From Elephas maximus indicus (taxonomy: Eukaryota; Chordata; Mammalia; Proboscidea; Elephantidae), in contig NC_064826.1 in assembly GCF_024166365.1 (NCBI RefSeq), positions 25,940,001-26,004,000 of the forward strand: a DNA stretch of 64,000 nt, given 5' to 3'. Shown here in pieces: positions 47,068 through 58,440 of the stretch (its first letter is position 1; each line of letters starts with the position of its first letter). The position numbers were made by a program, and so were the translations under genes. Under the pieces are notes generated by a model. That model was given only the letters and a program-made list of their open reading frames with translations. It searched no databases and had not been told where the DNA came from.

Positions 47068-49300
47068 TCTGTCAGTTTGTCGTACTGTAGGGGCTTGCGG
47101 TATTGCCGTGATGCTGGAAGCTATACCACTGGTATTCAATACCAGCAGAGTCACCTGTGGTGGACAGGTTTCAACTGAGCTTCCAGACGAAGAAAATGAG
47201 GAAGAAGAACCTGGCAGTCTACTTCTGAAAAGAGTTAGCCAGTGAAAACCTTATGAATACCAGCAGAACATTGTCTGATATAGTGCCGGAAGATGGGCCC
47301 CTTAGGTTGGAAGGCGCTCAGAGTACCACCTTGAGTATATCACACCTGAATTTAAAGATCATCTCAATAATAGATTTGACGCGTTCAACGCTAACGACCA
47401 AAGACCAGGCAAATTGTGTAATGACATCAAGGACATTATACATGAAGAAAGCAAGAGGTCATTAAAAAGACAGGAAAGAAAGAAAAGACCAAAATGGATG
47501 TCGGAAGAGACTCTGAGACTTGCTCTTGAACACAGAGTAGCTAAAGCAAATGGAATAATGAAGTAAAAGAGCTTAACGGAAGATCATAATGCCATGTGCA
47601 AAGACCTGGAATTATAAAACCAAAAGGGAAGAACATGCTTGAAATTTCTCAAGCTGAAAGAGCTGAAGAAAAAAGTCAGGCTTCAAGTTGCAATATTGAA
47701 GGGTTCTATGAGGAAAATATTAGAAGATGCAGGAAGCATCAAAAGAAGATGGAAGGAATACACAGAGTCACTATACTACAAAGAATTCAACCATTTCAGG
47801 AAGTAGCATATGATCAGGAACCAATGGTAATGAAGGAAGAAGTCCAAGCTGCCCTGAAGGCATCGGTGGAAAACAAGGCTCTAGGAACTGGTGGAATAAC
47901 AACTGAGATGTTTCAGCGAATGGATGCAGAGCTGGAAGTGCTCACTCATCTATGCCAAGAGATTTGGAAGACAGCTACCTGGCCAACTGACTGGAAGAGG
48001 TGCATATTTATGTCTGTTCCCAAGAGAGGTGATCCAACCAAATAGAGCAATTATCAAACAGTATCATATCACACGCAAGTAAAATTTTGCTGAAGATCAT
48101 TCAGAAGCAGTCACCAGAAGTACCCTGACAGGAAACTGGCAGAAATTCAAGCTGGATTCACAAGAGGACGTGGAACAAGGGATATCATTGCTGATGTCAG
48201 ATGGATTCTGGCTTAAAACAGAGAATGCTAGGCATTCCACTTTGTGAGTCATAACAAATTATGGATAACATTACAAAGAATGGGAATTCCAGAACACTTA
48301 ATTGTGTCCATGAGGAACCTGTACTTAGACCAACAGGCAGTCATTTAAACAAAACAAGGGGATACTGTGTGGCTTAAAGTCAGGAAAGGTGTGCATCAGG
48401 ATTGTGTCCTTTCACCATACCTATTCATTCTGTAGGCTTAGCAAATAATCTGAGAAACTGGACTATATGAAGAAGAATGGGTATCAGGATTGGCGGAAGA
48501 CTCATTAACAACCTGCGTTATGCAGGTGACACAACCTTGCTTGCTGAAAGTGAAGAGGACTTGAAGTGCTTACTGATGAGGATCAAAGACCACAGCCTTC
48601 AATATGGATTACACCTCAACATAAAACGAAAATCCTTTCAACCAGACCAATAGGCAACATCGTGATAAACGGAGAAAAGATTGAAATTGTCAAGGATTTC
48701 ATTTTACTTGGATCCCCGGTCAACACTCATGGAAGCAGGTCAAGAAATCAAAAGACACTTTGCATTGGGCAAATCTGCTGCAAAAGACCTCTTTAAAGTG
48801 TTAAAAAGCCAAGATGTCACTTTATGAACCAAGGCGCACCTGACTGAAGCCATGGTGTTTTCGATCACCTCAGATACATGGGAAAGCTAGACAATGAATA
48901 AGGAAGACCTAAGAAGAATTGACGCCTTTGAATTACGGTGTTGGCGAAGAATATTGAATATACCATGGACTGCCAAAAGAATGAACAAATCTGTCTTAGA
49001 AGAAATATAGCCTGGATGCTCCTTAGATGCAAGGATGGTGAGACTTTGTCTCATGCCCTTTGGACATATTATCAGGAGGGACCAGTCCCTGGAGAAGGAC
49101 ATCATGCTTGATAAAGTAGAGGATCAGTAAAAAAGAGGAAGACCCTCAGTGAGATGGATTGACACAGTGGCTGCAACAACGGGCTGAAGCATAACAATGA
49201 TTGCTGAGGATAACGTAGGATTGGGCAGTGTTTTGTTCTGTTGTACGCAGGGTCACTATGAGTCAGAACCAACTCAACGGCACCTAACAACAACAACAAT
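47068..49300 (+). mobile_element. RTE LINE, nearly end to end but internally deleted
   Basis: The copy carries the RTE 5' region (TCAGTTTGTCGTACTGTAGG at about 47072) and 3' tail (ACTCAACGGCACCTAACAAC AACAAC). At about 47320 it jumps from the 5' region (GGTTGGAAGGCGCTCAG) to text just upstream of the RT (TTGAGTATATCACACCTGAA), so the apurinic-type endonuclease is missing. RT pieces are visible at 47596-48045 (EVQAALKASVENKALGTGGITTEM motif region) and 48566-48796. Stops and frameshifts make it inactive. Confidence 0.88.
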
Positions 49301-50040
49301 TAAGAATTTGTTTCTCCTTACAGTTCTATCAGTTGTTGCTTCATATGTTTTGGAGCTCTCTTATTAGATGCATAAACATCTAAAACTGTTAGGTACTCTT
49401 GATTAATTGACTCTTTCATCATTATGAAATGACTCCCTCTATCCCTGATATACTTTCCTCTGTAGTCAACTCTTTCTGTTATTAATCTAGCTGCTACAGC
49501 TTTCTTTTGATTGATTACAGAGGAAAGTGTAGCATATCTTTTGTGTTTTTTTAGTATGTTTGTGTCTTATGTTTAAAATGGCATTCTTGCAGGCAGCACA
49601 TAGTGGTCTTACTATTTTAATCTAATAGTCTCTGCCCTTTAATTAGGATATTTAGACTATTTACATGTAATGTGATTATTGATATGATTGGGTTTAAAAC
49701 CTTGCTGTTTGTTTTCTATTTGTCCCACAGGTTCTTTGTTACTTTTTTCCACCTTTCTTTGGATTATTTTAGTTTTGTTTTTTTTTTTAATCTCCTTTTA
49801 TCTGTCCCCCCACCTCCACCCACTTATTAGTTGTAGCGGTTATTTTTCGTAGTTGCATTAGGACTTACAGTATATACCTTTAACTTATTGCAGTATCCTT
49901 TCAAGGGCTATTATTATATCACTTCACCTTTAAATACAGATGCTTCATAGTAAGTATACTTTCTTCACTCAGGCCGTTGATTGTGCTATCTCGTGGCCAT
50001 ACATTTTACTTCTACATATGTTATAAACTCCATGATTGTG

Positions 50041-50515
50041 ATGTTTAAGATTGTGCATCATCTTGGCCGGGCCATGATTCTCAGTGTTTATATATAATCA
50101 CTCCCATGCTGGGATCTGCTGTGAGTAGCGAATCAGTGGAAAGGGAGTTTCCTTGGATGTGTGGCCTCCATCCGAATCTAAGTGGATGTTCTGGCTTTTG
50201 CCTGCTCTGGATCCTGCAGCTGCCCCCTGTTCATCTGATCTCTGGTTCTTGGGACTTGAACTAGCAGCTTATCTGCCGATTTTGGGATCCGTCAACCTTC
50301 ATAGGCTCTGAGCAAGAGCCCTGTTGTCTAACCTGCTGATCTTGGGTTCGCCGGCCCCTGTGGCTGCGTGAATTAGGAGAAGTCTTTATTCTGATCCGTG
50401 AACTTGGGACATTCCAGCCTCTACAATTGCGCAACCTGTTTCTTTGATATAAATCTTTATATATATTTATACGCCTCACTGGTTTTGCTTCTCTAGAGAA
50501 CCCAGCCTAAGACAA
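50041..50515 (+). mobile_element. LTR of MaLR/ERVL type within L1
   Basis: CATCTTGGCCGGGCCATGAT near the start, GGGAGTTTCCTTGGATGTGT, TCTTGGGACTTGAACTAGCA, and the 3' end TTGCTTCTCTAGAGAACCCA GCCTAAGACA. It is flanked on both sides by L1. Family name not assigned. Confidence 0.72.
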
Positions 50516-51106
50516 TGATACACTGTTACTATTTTTAAATATTCAATTATCTTTTAAAAAGATTTAATTAGAAGAAATATCATATATTCACACACTTGGT
50601 TACCACTTCCAGTGTCTTTCATCCCTTTGTTGAGATTCTCAAGCCTCTCTGGTGTCATTTTCCTTCAGCCTGAAGAACTTTTTTTTTTTTTTTTTTAATA
50701 CTTCTTTTGTAATGCAGGTCTGCTACTGATAAATTCTTTCAGCTTTGTGTATCTGGAAATGTTTATATTTTGCTATCATTCTTTAAAGCTATTTTCACAG
50801 TGTATATAATTCTAGGTTAATAGTTTGCCCCCCTTCCCTTGCCCCCAGTACTTTAAAGGTAGATTCACAAAGGCTTCTGCAGGGTCTCTCCTGCAGTGTC
50901 AGTCAGATACTGGTTGGGACTGGCTAGACACCTGAGATGGAACAATCACATAACTGGTGCTTGATGCTGATTGTCATTTCTACAGTTGCAGATTAGCTTA
51001 GTTAATATTTGTATCACTCACAGATTGTTTTACATTGTTCCAGATACCTTCCTGCTCTGAGGTGCTAAGCCAAGAAGGATGGGACTAACAGTGTCCTTAA
51101 ATACAG

Positions 51107-51268
51107 AAGGATCCTTGTGGAGCAGCAGCTAAGAGTTTGGCTGCTAACCAAAAGGTTGGCAGTTCAAATCCACCAGCGGCTCCCTGGAAACCCTATGGGC
51201 AGTTCTAATCGGTTCTGTAGGGTCGCCATGAGTCAGAATCAACTCGTTGGCAATGGGTTTTTGTTTGG
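51107..51268 (+). repeat. AfroSINE (short subfamily)
   Basis: Head GGATCCTTGTGGAGCAGCAG, GTTCAAATCCACCAGCGGCT, tail GGTCGCCATGAGTCAGAATC. Confidence 0.9.
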
Positions 51269-52860
51269 TAAATTTAGACATTTAAGGAAACTAAGAAAGA
51301 GTTAAAGAACGTGAGGATTAGGTTTACCCTGAGAGGACAACCTTTGGAAGAGAAGCCACATATAAGTTTATCAGAGAAAAAAATGGAAAGAGGCATTAAT
51401 TGTGTATTAGAAAATCTCTACTACATTGTGAGCAAGGATACATGTCTTCTTGATCTTTGTAGTCGAACAGTTATTGGCCACAACTGATATTTAATAAATG
51501 TGTTAAGTTGAAAAGATTGAGGGAATTGTACATTTCATAAAATGTTAAAATCGCCTAATTAAATATTATATACTGAAGGATATAATTACCTAATTTTCAG
51601 ACAAGAATCTGGGTCTGTAGATGAACTGAGAAAATAAATATTAGCTTTTTTTTTAGCACATGTAACTTGTCTTACTTCTATCTCCATATCTGAATATGAC
51701 CATATACAAAATAATTTTATTTGAAAAAATACTCAGAATTTATTATAAACACAATTGAAATTTATCTTTTGTAGCAATATTTGCTTAACATTTTTCTAGC
51801 CTGCCTGTTTTTGCTTTTCTAACCTGCCTATGTTTCTCCTCCTGAAAGATAGCATGGCAGTGATAAACCTGATGGTCTACCTGTAATAGCAGGTAACTCA
51901 CCCAGAAAAATATAAGTAACAAAAAATGTTCTTTTCTCTCTTCTTACCCTGGTTTCTTAAGGATCTTAGAGCCTTTTCCATAGCTTTAAATAGTCTACAT
52001 TAAGTGGGTTTTCAAGATAACTTTAATTTTTTCTTGTAAGTGACAAAATATTATGTCTGCTTAAAGAATGAGTTTTCCAATAAACATTTCTGGGCAAGAA
52101 GTCGTTTACATTTTTCAGTAGGGAAAGTTTATCTGATTTAGGAAACTATATTGGGAAAAGTTCCTAAGGAGATACTTTTATATTAAGGTATAAAAGTACT
52201 ATCCCAAGTTTGTTATTATAAGTAGCATTTTCAGTTCTATCTATATCTGTATATATTAGTATACATGTATTTATAAACTTAAAAATTCTTCAACCAATAG
52301 GAATTCTTAGGTTTATATTGAAGTCATAATGAATGAATTCATAATTTTTTTGAGCCCGTATTTGATGCAGCTGATGATTTTGATCTTTTCCTCACTTTTT
52401 GAGAAAGAAGGAAATTTTGAGGGTAAAAGTTATTTTAATTCTTCATTTGATTAAACATACTCTGAATGATCATAATCATTATTAAGGGTGCCTAAAATAA
52501 TGCTCCTAGTATATGTATCTAATCAGTAAATCTTATTTGACTTGAGCTGTCAGAAATTCACTATTAGAAAACCTGGAAACCAGGACTTTGGCTTCATACA
52601 CTCACGTACATACGGGAAGACTGATTTTAGTGCTACATTTTAATTCGTTGTTGTGTTATCGTATCTTTGTCTTCTGTTAGCTCAGACCAACCTGTTCATT
52701 TCTGAAAACAAAATTTAAGTTCCATATAATGCTAGGAAACAGTTTGAAGGAATTCAAAGATTATGTAAGACACAGCTGCAAGACTTTGGAAAAAATCGCA
52801 GATAGCAGCCAAGTGTCTTATTATTTTAAAAGTAACTTTTCTTTTTCATTAAAAACATAA
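51269..52860. other. Intron 1, nothing recognised
   Basis: AT-rich. A short LINE/MIR-like end (CTGATATTTAATAAATGTGT) lies at about 51485-51504. No exon seen. Confidence 0.45.
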
Positions 52861-53365
52861 CAGTGCTCATTATTAAACATTTAAATTTTCACCGTTTAGT
52901 ACAATAGCTGGAAACCCTGGTGGTGTAGTGGTTAAGTGCTGTGGCTGCTAACCAAAAGGTCAGCAGTTCAAATCCACCAGGTGCTCCTTGCAAACTCCAC
53001 GGGGCAGTTCTACTCTGTCCTGTAGGGTCGCTGTGAGTCGGAATCGACTCGACAGCAGTGGGTTTTGGTTAGTACAATAGCTGGTAGCCACATGTGCTGT
53101 TGAGCAATTGAAATGTGATTAGTTTGAATTGAGATGTGCAGTAAGTGTAAAGTACACACTAGATTTCTAAGACTCAATAGAAAGGAAAGAATGTAAAATA
53201 TTTCACTAATAATTTAAGAATATTAATAACATGTTGAACTGATTATGTTTTATGTATTGGATTAAATAGAATTAATTTCATTTTTTTTTTTTTACTTTAA
53301 TACGACTGTTAGAAAATTTGAAATTGCCTATGTGGCTTGCCTTATATTTCTGCTGTTTAGCACAG
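52861..53365. mobile_element. hAT-Charlie MER element, split by a SINE
   Basis: It starts CAGTGCTCATTATTAAACAT; after the SINE it continues GGTAGCCACATGTGCTGTTG, GAATTGAGATGTGCAGTAAG, and ends ATGTGGCTTGCCTTATATTT CTGCTGTTTAGCAC. It is in the same family as the shorter element at 58441. Confidence 0.75.
52912..53069 (+). repeat. AfroSINE with 15-base target duplication
   Basis: TAGTACAATAGCTGG is perfectly repeated at 52897-52911 and 53070-53084. The SINE body is close to the short-subfamily consensus, including an intact TGAGTCGGAATCGACTCGAC tail with its CpGs, so it is young. Confidence 0.95.
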
Positions 53366-53899
53366 ATTTAGGCAGTTCACAAAGTGATGATGATAAAGCT
53401 CAAAGTCATCTATAAAATTGTCTTGAAAACCACAAAATTATTCAGTTAATTGATGTATTGGAAATTATTTCCTGCTTCTGTGTTCATCTAACTTATGGGC
53501 CTTGACATGCTTTGAAATTTAGTGGGGAAAGTACATTTTTCTTTTTAAAAATGTGTGTTGACTTCGACGTGCATTTTTGCCCGCAAGCTCTTGCTTTCTC
53601 ATCTATGCGTGGCTGTAATGGTGGAAGCTGATTCCTGTGGCATTTAAAATATTACGAATGGGGATGCATTAACTGATGGTTTCCACCATGTCATATAGAC
53701 ATTTGTGATTAATTGTTGGGCCAACAACAACAACAAAAAAACTTGTCATTCTTTTAAAAATCTGAATACCACAGATTATTAATTTGTACCCTTTGGAAAG
53801 GTATTTAAGATAATTTTGGTACCATATCAATAATCAGTATGATTCTTAGATTTCCCCTTTCGATTCAGCAAATGAACAAGTGCAAAAGGATACTACTAC

Positions 53900-54245
53900 C
53901 TATATGACAAACCTACCTTGCAGGCCCTATCTGTCTTCCACACTCAGAACCTCTAATGTTAGGGACTTGCTGGGTCTGTCCAGGGATGAGTACTTGTTCT
54001 AAGCTCAGTCAGTTAAGATCCTCTCCCAGGAATTTAGAACTCCAAACGGAGACACAGGGTGGGAGGAGGTTATGACAGGAGTTGAGAGAAGTTCCACTGA
54101 CTCGTACTATTGTTCTCAGAGTTTCCCTGGCTCCTGCCGTATCTGAAGCTTTGTTCAGTTTTATTCGGAATTCCACGGGATACACTAGTAGCTAATAAAT
54201 TCCTTTTTGCTTAAGCAAGCCAGAACTAGTTTCTGTTATTTGTAC
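53900..54245 (+). mobile_element. Possible LTR 3' part
   Basis: AATAAATTCCTTTTTGCTTA and AACTAGTTTCTGTTATTTGT, with the ending GACTTTAACTAACAAC, resemble the 3' end of an ERVL-type LTR. The upstream edge is not clear. Confidence 0.35.
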
Positions 54246-54539
54246 AAAAAGGACTTTAACTAACAACATGTCTCTTAAAGTAAATATTTCTGTTATATAT
54301 ATATATTCTCATGCCTCTGAAATCTTAGTGGAAATCAATGAGGAATGACATACTTTTTTATTATGCATATATGCTATTAAAAATATAACAGCTGTATACT
54401 TGAGAGCGGAAATTTTTTCTTTCCTTTTGCCTGTGTTGTGTTAGCCTCCTAAGAGGACGTTCTGCTTCTCTTTTATTTGCCTCCAAGGATTCTTCAATAT
54501 TGATCCCAGTTATCTTTTAACAGGTAGATTCACACTCAA

Positions 54540-55105
54540 AAATGCAGCAGATCCCTGTTTGCTAAAGAATAAAGCCCAAACTCTGTGGCAAGGATTCAAG
54601 CTTTCTTAAACTGAGGCATTCAACCTTTCAACCTTATCTTCTACTAAACCAGTTTATATCAGACATGCTGTTAGTTGCCATTGAGTCGGCTGCAACTCAC
54701 AAGTCGGCTCCAACTCACGGCTACTTTATGTATAACGGTGAAACGTTGCCCGGTCCTGCGCCATCCTCACAATTGTTGGCATACATCAGAGATAGCAGTC
54801 GTATAATCTACAGACCCCCGGTTATACCATACTTTTCCCCCTTAGCTCATGGTGTTTACTTTGCTGAAATATCATTTCTGAAACTTTCAATTCCTGTTCA
54901 CCCATAGGCCTAGTTCAGATATCACACTCTTGATCAAGTTTTTCCAGTTTCCTCAAGCAGACACTTTTTTTGTGTGTTCCTGTAACATTTAGTTTATACA
55001 TCCAGTGAAGCGCTTATCATTGAATGGCTTCTGCTGTGGGTTACTTTGTGGAGTCTACCTCACCAATACACTGTTTACTCTGTAAAGACAAGGGCAGTAT
55101 ATCCC
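54540..55105 (+). mobile_element. L2 LINE fragment, split by an RTE tail
   Basis: AATAAAGCCCAAACTCTGTG before the insert, then CAGATATCACACTCTTGATC, AGCGCTTATCATTGAATGGC, CTGTAAAGACAAGGGCAGTA after, in L2 order. Confidence 0.6.
54664..54777 (-). mobile_element. RTE 3'-end fragment with an 18-base duplication
   Basis: TGCTGTTAGTTGCCATTGAG, then GTCGGCTGCAACTCACAA (54685-54702) and GTCGGCTCCAACTCACGG (54703-54720) in tandem, then GCCCGGTCCTGCGCCATCCT. Confidence 0.85.
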
Positions 55106-55118
55106 CCCCACCCATTCC

Positions 55119-55161
55119 CAGTGCGCGCGCACACGCACACGCACACACACACACACACACT
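55119..55161. repeat. (GC)n/(AC)n alternating run
   Basis: GTGCGCGCGCACACGCACAC followed by pure (AC)n: alternating purine-pyrimidine for about 40 bases. Confidence 0.95.
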
Positions 55162-55194
55162 GTCCTATCTTCTAGCACCGTAGATTGATTTTGC

Positions 55195-55370
55195 CCTCAT
55201 TTCATTTCTGTAGTGGAATTGCTAGGTCATAGGGTATGTGTATGTTTAGTAGATACAGTGAATAATAAACAGTTTTTCAAAGCAGTTGGACCAGTTTATA
55301 CTCCTGTCAACAATGTAGGAAAGTTCCACTTGCTGCACATCCTTGCAAACACTTTAGCTCATTGTGGTGG
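55195..55370 (-). mobile_element. L1 fragment
   Basis: GGAATTGCTAGGTCATAGGG, CAGTTGGACCAGTTTATACT, CTTGCTGCACATCCTTGCAA is antisense L1 3' region. Confidence 0.75.
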
Positions 55371-55910
55371 AGTACTGGTTTAAACTAAGCTTTTCACCTC
55401 TATGCTATGAAACTTTGAAACTGCATCTTGTGTTGACTAAGTTGAGGTTAAACTATGAAATATAGTAGAGACATTCGATGGCTTAAGACCATGTCGTTTT
55501 GGCACATTGCCTTTACATTTGAAGGTGTAGATGCATCACATACATCGAATGAGCAAATTCATCCATTTTTGCAGTCTTCATTATCATTATTCAATAAGTA
55601 TCAAGCATCTAATTGATGTAGTTTTGTCTTACAAATTTTTTTTAATTTAAAATAAGTATTTATAAACTTTTTAATAAACCTCTATCAATATTTATAAGCC
55701 TTTATCAAGTACATTCTGTGAATATGATTTTGCTGTACTGTCAACTAAAGCAAGAATTTATATTTATTGAAGCTTTAATTTATTTCAACCCTTACTTGTA
55801 TGCTATTTTGATGGAATGGTCTTATTTTGATGGGGTGGTTATTTGGGATAATTTTTTTCTCTTGATAAATGTACAAAAATGGGAATTGAAGCATCATTCA
55901 TCACATCTGG
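55371..55910. other. Intron 1, nothing recognised
   Basis: AT-rich unique sequence; no exon seen. Confidence 0.45.
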
Positions 55911-56080
55911 AAACCCTGGTGGTGTAGTGGTTAAGTGCTATGGCTGCTAACCATAAGGGTTGGCAGTTCGAATCTGCCAGACGCTCCTTGGAAACTCTAC
56001 GGGGCAGTTCTACTCTATCCTATAGGGTCACTATGAGTCAGAATCGACTCGACGGCACTGGGTTTGGTTTTTTTGGTCAT
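55911..56080 (+). repeat. AfroSINE (short subfamily)
   Basis: Head GGAAACCCTGGTGGTGTAGT, tail ACTATGAGTCAGAATCGACT CGACGGCACTGGG. Well preserved. Confidence 0.93.
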
Positions 56081-56295
56081 GACATCTATTTGTTAAATAC
56101 ATTGTTACAACTTATATTACAAATCAACTGTAAACAGCACATTTCTACATTTTAGAGTTTTAAAATTCTGTAGATCTGGTTAAAACTTCTGATTTGTTTG
56201 TTTTGTGGAGAAACTATAGGGCCTGTTAGCATATCAAAAGAGTAATTGAAGATGAAGAATGGGGATTTTGATTGGAATAAATACAGCCAAACAGA

Positions 56296-56300
<5 letters not shown>

Positions 56301-56370
<70 letters not shown>
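56301..56370. repeat. (CA)35 perfect microsatellite
   Basis: Thirty-five uninterrupted CA units. Open frames across it on both strands are artefacts. Confidence 0.99.
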
Positions 56371-56372
<2 letters not shown>

Positions 56373-56699
56373 CATTTTATTGTATTAATAGTCTTTGAAG
56401 GTTATCTAGAATTCTTTTATTCTGGCAGAGTTTCAGTCTTCTTGATGTGGACAGAAATGAACTCTTTAGGTATTCTTATGTTCCAGAATGATGGTTGCCA
56501 TTTCTTGTTGTACATCTGTATCGTACTAATCATAGCAGTTTGATACTCTGAACTTTATAAGAATCTTTGGTATTTAAGAACAGTAAGTAGATTGATAGTA
56601 ACTAAATTAGCTGATCATATTGTTGACATAGGCTATAATTTTAATTATTTAAGGTTAGAATTATGGTAACTTATTACTAAAAAAAATTTTTTTTTCTGG

Positions 56700-57074
56700 C
56701 TTTTAAGAACAAAATTTTATCTTCCCACAGTTCCTGAGGTTAAAAGTCTGAATTCAGGGCATTGGCAGGGCCTTGGTCTCTCTCTTTAGGCTCCAGGGAA
56801 AAATAACTTGTCTTTTCCAGCTTTTCTAGCCCCCAGGTATTTCTTGGTGTTTCCTTGGCTTGTAGAGGGTTCCACACATACCGTCTTGTCCCTGAGTGTG
56901 TCTCCCTGTCTGTTCTCCCCTTTTATAAAGTACCACTCAGAAGGAGTTAGGATTAGGGCCCACCCCAACACCCTGGAAGAAAGGGCCTATTTTCCCAAAC
57001 AAGGTCACATTCACAGGCACAGGAGTTAGGACTTCAGTGTATCTTTTGGGTGGGCACAGTTTAATCCATAACAG
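56700..57074 (-). mobile_element. MaLR-type LTR (MLT/MST-like)
   Basis: Antisense text TTCCTGAGGTTAAAAGTCTG, TTCCTTGGCTTGTAGAGGGT, TAGGGCCCACCCCAACACCC, AAACAAGGTCACATTCACAG and end CACAGTTTAATCCATAACA. Confidence 0.8.
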
Positions 57075-57254
57075 ATAGGTTTTTTTTTTAACTTTATTTT
57101 TTTCTAATTTCGTAAAAGAGATGCTCAAATGTACAGTATTTGGAATGTGTAAGGGAAAAAAATTATCTCTAAGAATATCACTAATTACATTGCGGCGTGT
57201 TTTTCTTTGTTTTTGCTGTGTATTTTTTTCTGTACATAATTAAGATTATACATA

Positions 57255-57265
57255 TGTATATGTGC

Positions 57266-57296
<31 letters not shown>

Positions 57297-57304
57297 CACA
57301 CACA
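57255..57304. repeat. (TG)n(TA)n(CA)n compound microsatellite
   Basis: TG units pass into TATATATA and then CACACACA, giving a short self-complementary segment, followed by an A-run that starts the next SINE. Confidence 0.92.
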
Positions 57305-57493
57305 AAAAAAAAACAAACCTGTTGCTGTGGAGTCGGTTCTGACTCCTGGTGACCCCGTGTGTTACAGAATAGGATTGCTCCATAGGGCTTTCTTGGCTGT
57401 AATCTCCACAGAAGTGGCACTACTGGAGGGGTTTGAACCACCAGCCTTTATGTTAGTAGCCAATCAGAAACTGCTTGCACCACCCAGGGCCTG
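57305..57493 (-). repeat. AfroSINE with type-B head
   Basis: AAACCTGTTGCTGTGGAGTC tail, CCATAGGGCTTTCTTGGCTG, head GCTTGCACCACCCAGGGCC. Confidence 0.85.
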
Positions 57494-57499
57494 TATACG

Positions 57500-57700
57500 T
57501 GCAGTGTTCCATCCTATGTAATCATGATTTTAATGGTGATATATTATTCCATCATCTTATAATTAACCTTTTTCAGTTACTCTCAACTTTTTTCTATTAT
57601 AAGAAGCATTGCAGTAACCATCTTTCTGCATGTCTTTGAGTGAATTTCTTCATACTAAATTTTGTTGAATGTATTTTTAATTGACTCTCGAATATATTAG
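57500..57700 (-). mobile_element. L1 fragment
   Basis: CAACTTTTTTCTATTATAAG, AAGCATTGCAGTAACCATCT is antisense L1 3' region. Confidence 0.6.
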
Positions 57701-57799
57701 CTTCATTTGTGTTTTTAAATGTAGAGTGCCATTTTTCTTCATTCCCGTGTTATATTGTCGCCTTCCTTATCCTCTAGATTTCGTTTTAAATAAAAACAG

Positions 57800-58025
57800 T
57801 GCTCACGCTTAGGAAACCTTATGTGCCAGGAATTGTTCAGAGCGCTTTCCATGTGTTAAACTAATGTAATCTTCTACAGCCCAAAAGAAAGTTAGTAGTA
57901 CTGGTATCATCCTCATTTTCCAGATGAGGAAACAGGGATAGGGAGGTTAAGTAATTGCCTAAAGTGCCACGCTGTTAAGTGTTGGCATCTATCCCAGAGT
58001 CTGTGCTTTCAGCCGTCACACTGTT
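57800..58025 (-). repeat. MIR SINE
   Basis: TATGTGCCAGGAATTGTTCA, TCATTTTCCAGATGAGGAAA, AGGTTAAGTAATTGCCTAAA. Confidence 0.82.
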
Positions 58026-58029
58026 CTTC

Positions 58030-58262
58030 CCTGGAGCATCCCTGATCGTCTGCCCTTACCGTGTCCTCAGCAAGAATCCAGGGCTCCCTTCTCAGCCTTC
58101 CTAAAGTACTTTGTCTGCTTTCGTTTTGGTACTTGTATCATACTTTGTTCTAGTTTTTTTTAAACATATCTCCCTTACTAGGTTATAAACTCTGTGAAGA
58201 CAGGGACCATCTCGTAATTATCTTTTTATTTTCTGCACCTAATAAATATTTGTTAAATTGAA
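58030..58262 (+). mobile_element. L2 LINE 3' end
   Basis: AGGTTATAAACTCTGTGAAG, ACAGGGACCATCTCGTAATT, CCTAATAAATATTTGTTAAA. Confidence 0.75.
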
Positions 58263-58440
58263 ATTTAATGTCCTTTTAAAATTTAGTCTCTAAGTTAGCC
58301 ATTTTGTGAATAAATTGTTTCATTATATTAAATGTGAATATTCCTTTGATGATCCCACCTGAGACCTTCCCTTGACCTTATAAATTTCGCATCATGTTCT
58401 AAGAAAATATTTGTATAAAATCCTTCCCTGGCACTTTCGA

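Larger units (their letters stand above)
44130..50862 (-). mobile_element. Ancient L1, split by five insertions
   Basis: The + strand shows antisense L1 in correct order: CATATGTCTCTTGGCCATTT (44367), CAGTACCATTTATTTAGCAA (44796), TTCTGCTCTGATCTTTATTA (45958), TTGCATTGTGGTTGAAAAAC (46787), TTGTAATGCAGGTCTGCTAC (50708). L1 pieces are about 44130-45199, 45915-46235, 46726-47067, 49301-50040 and 50516-50862. All reading frames are destroyed. Confidence 0.82.

Noticed and set aside
47596..48796. RTE reverse transcriptase fragments as genes
   Set aside because: They are broken pieces of a retrotransposon with stops and frameshifts, so they are annotated as mobile element only.
56152..56543. Open frames of repeated Val-Cys or Thr-His
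   Set aside because: Translations of the (CA)35 microsatellite.
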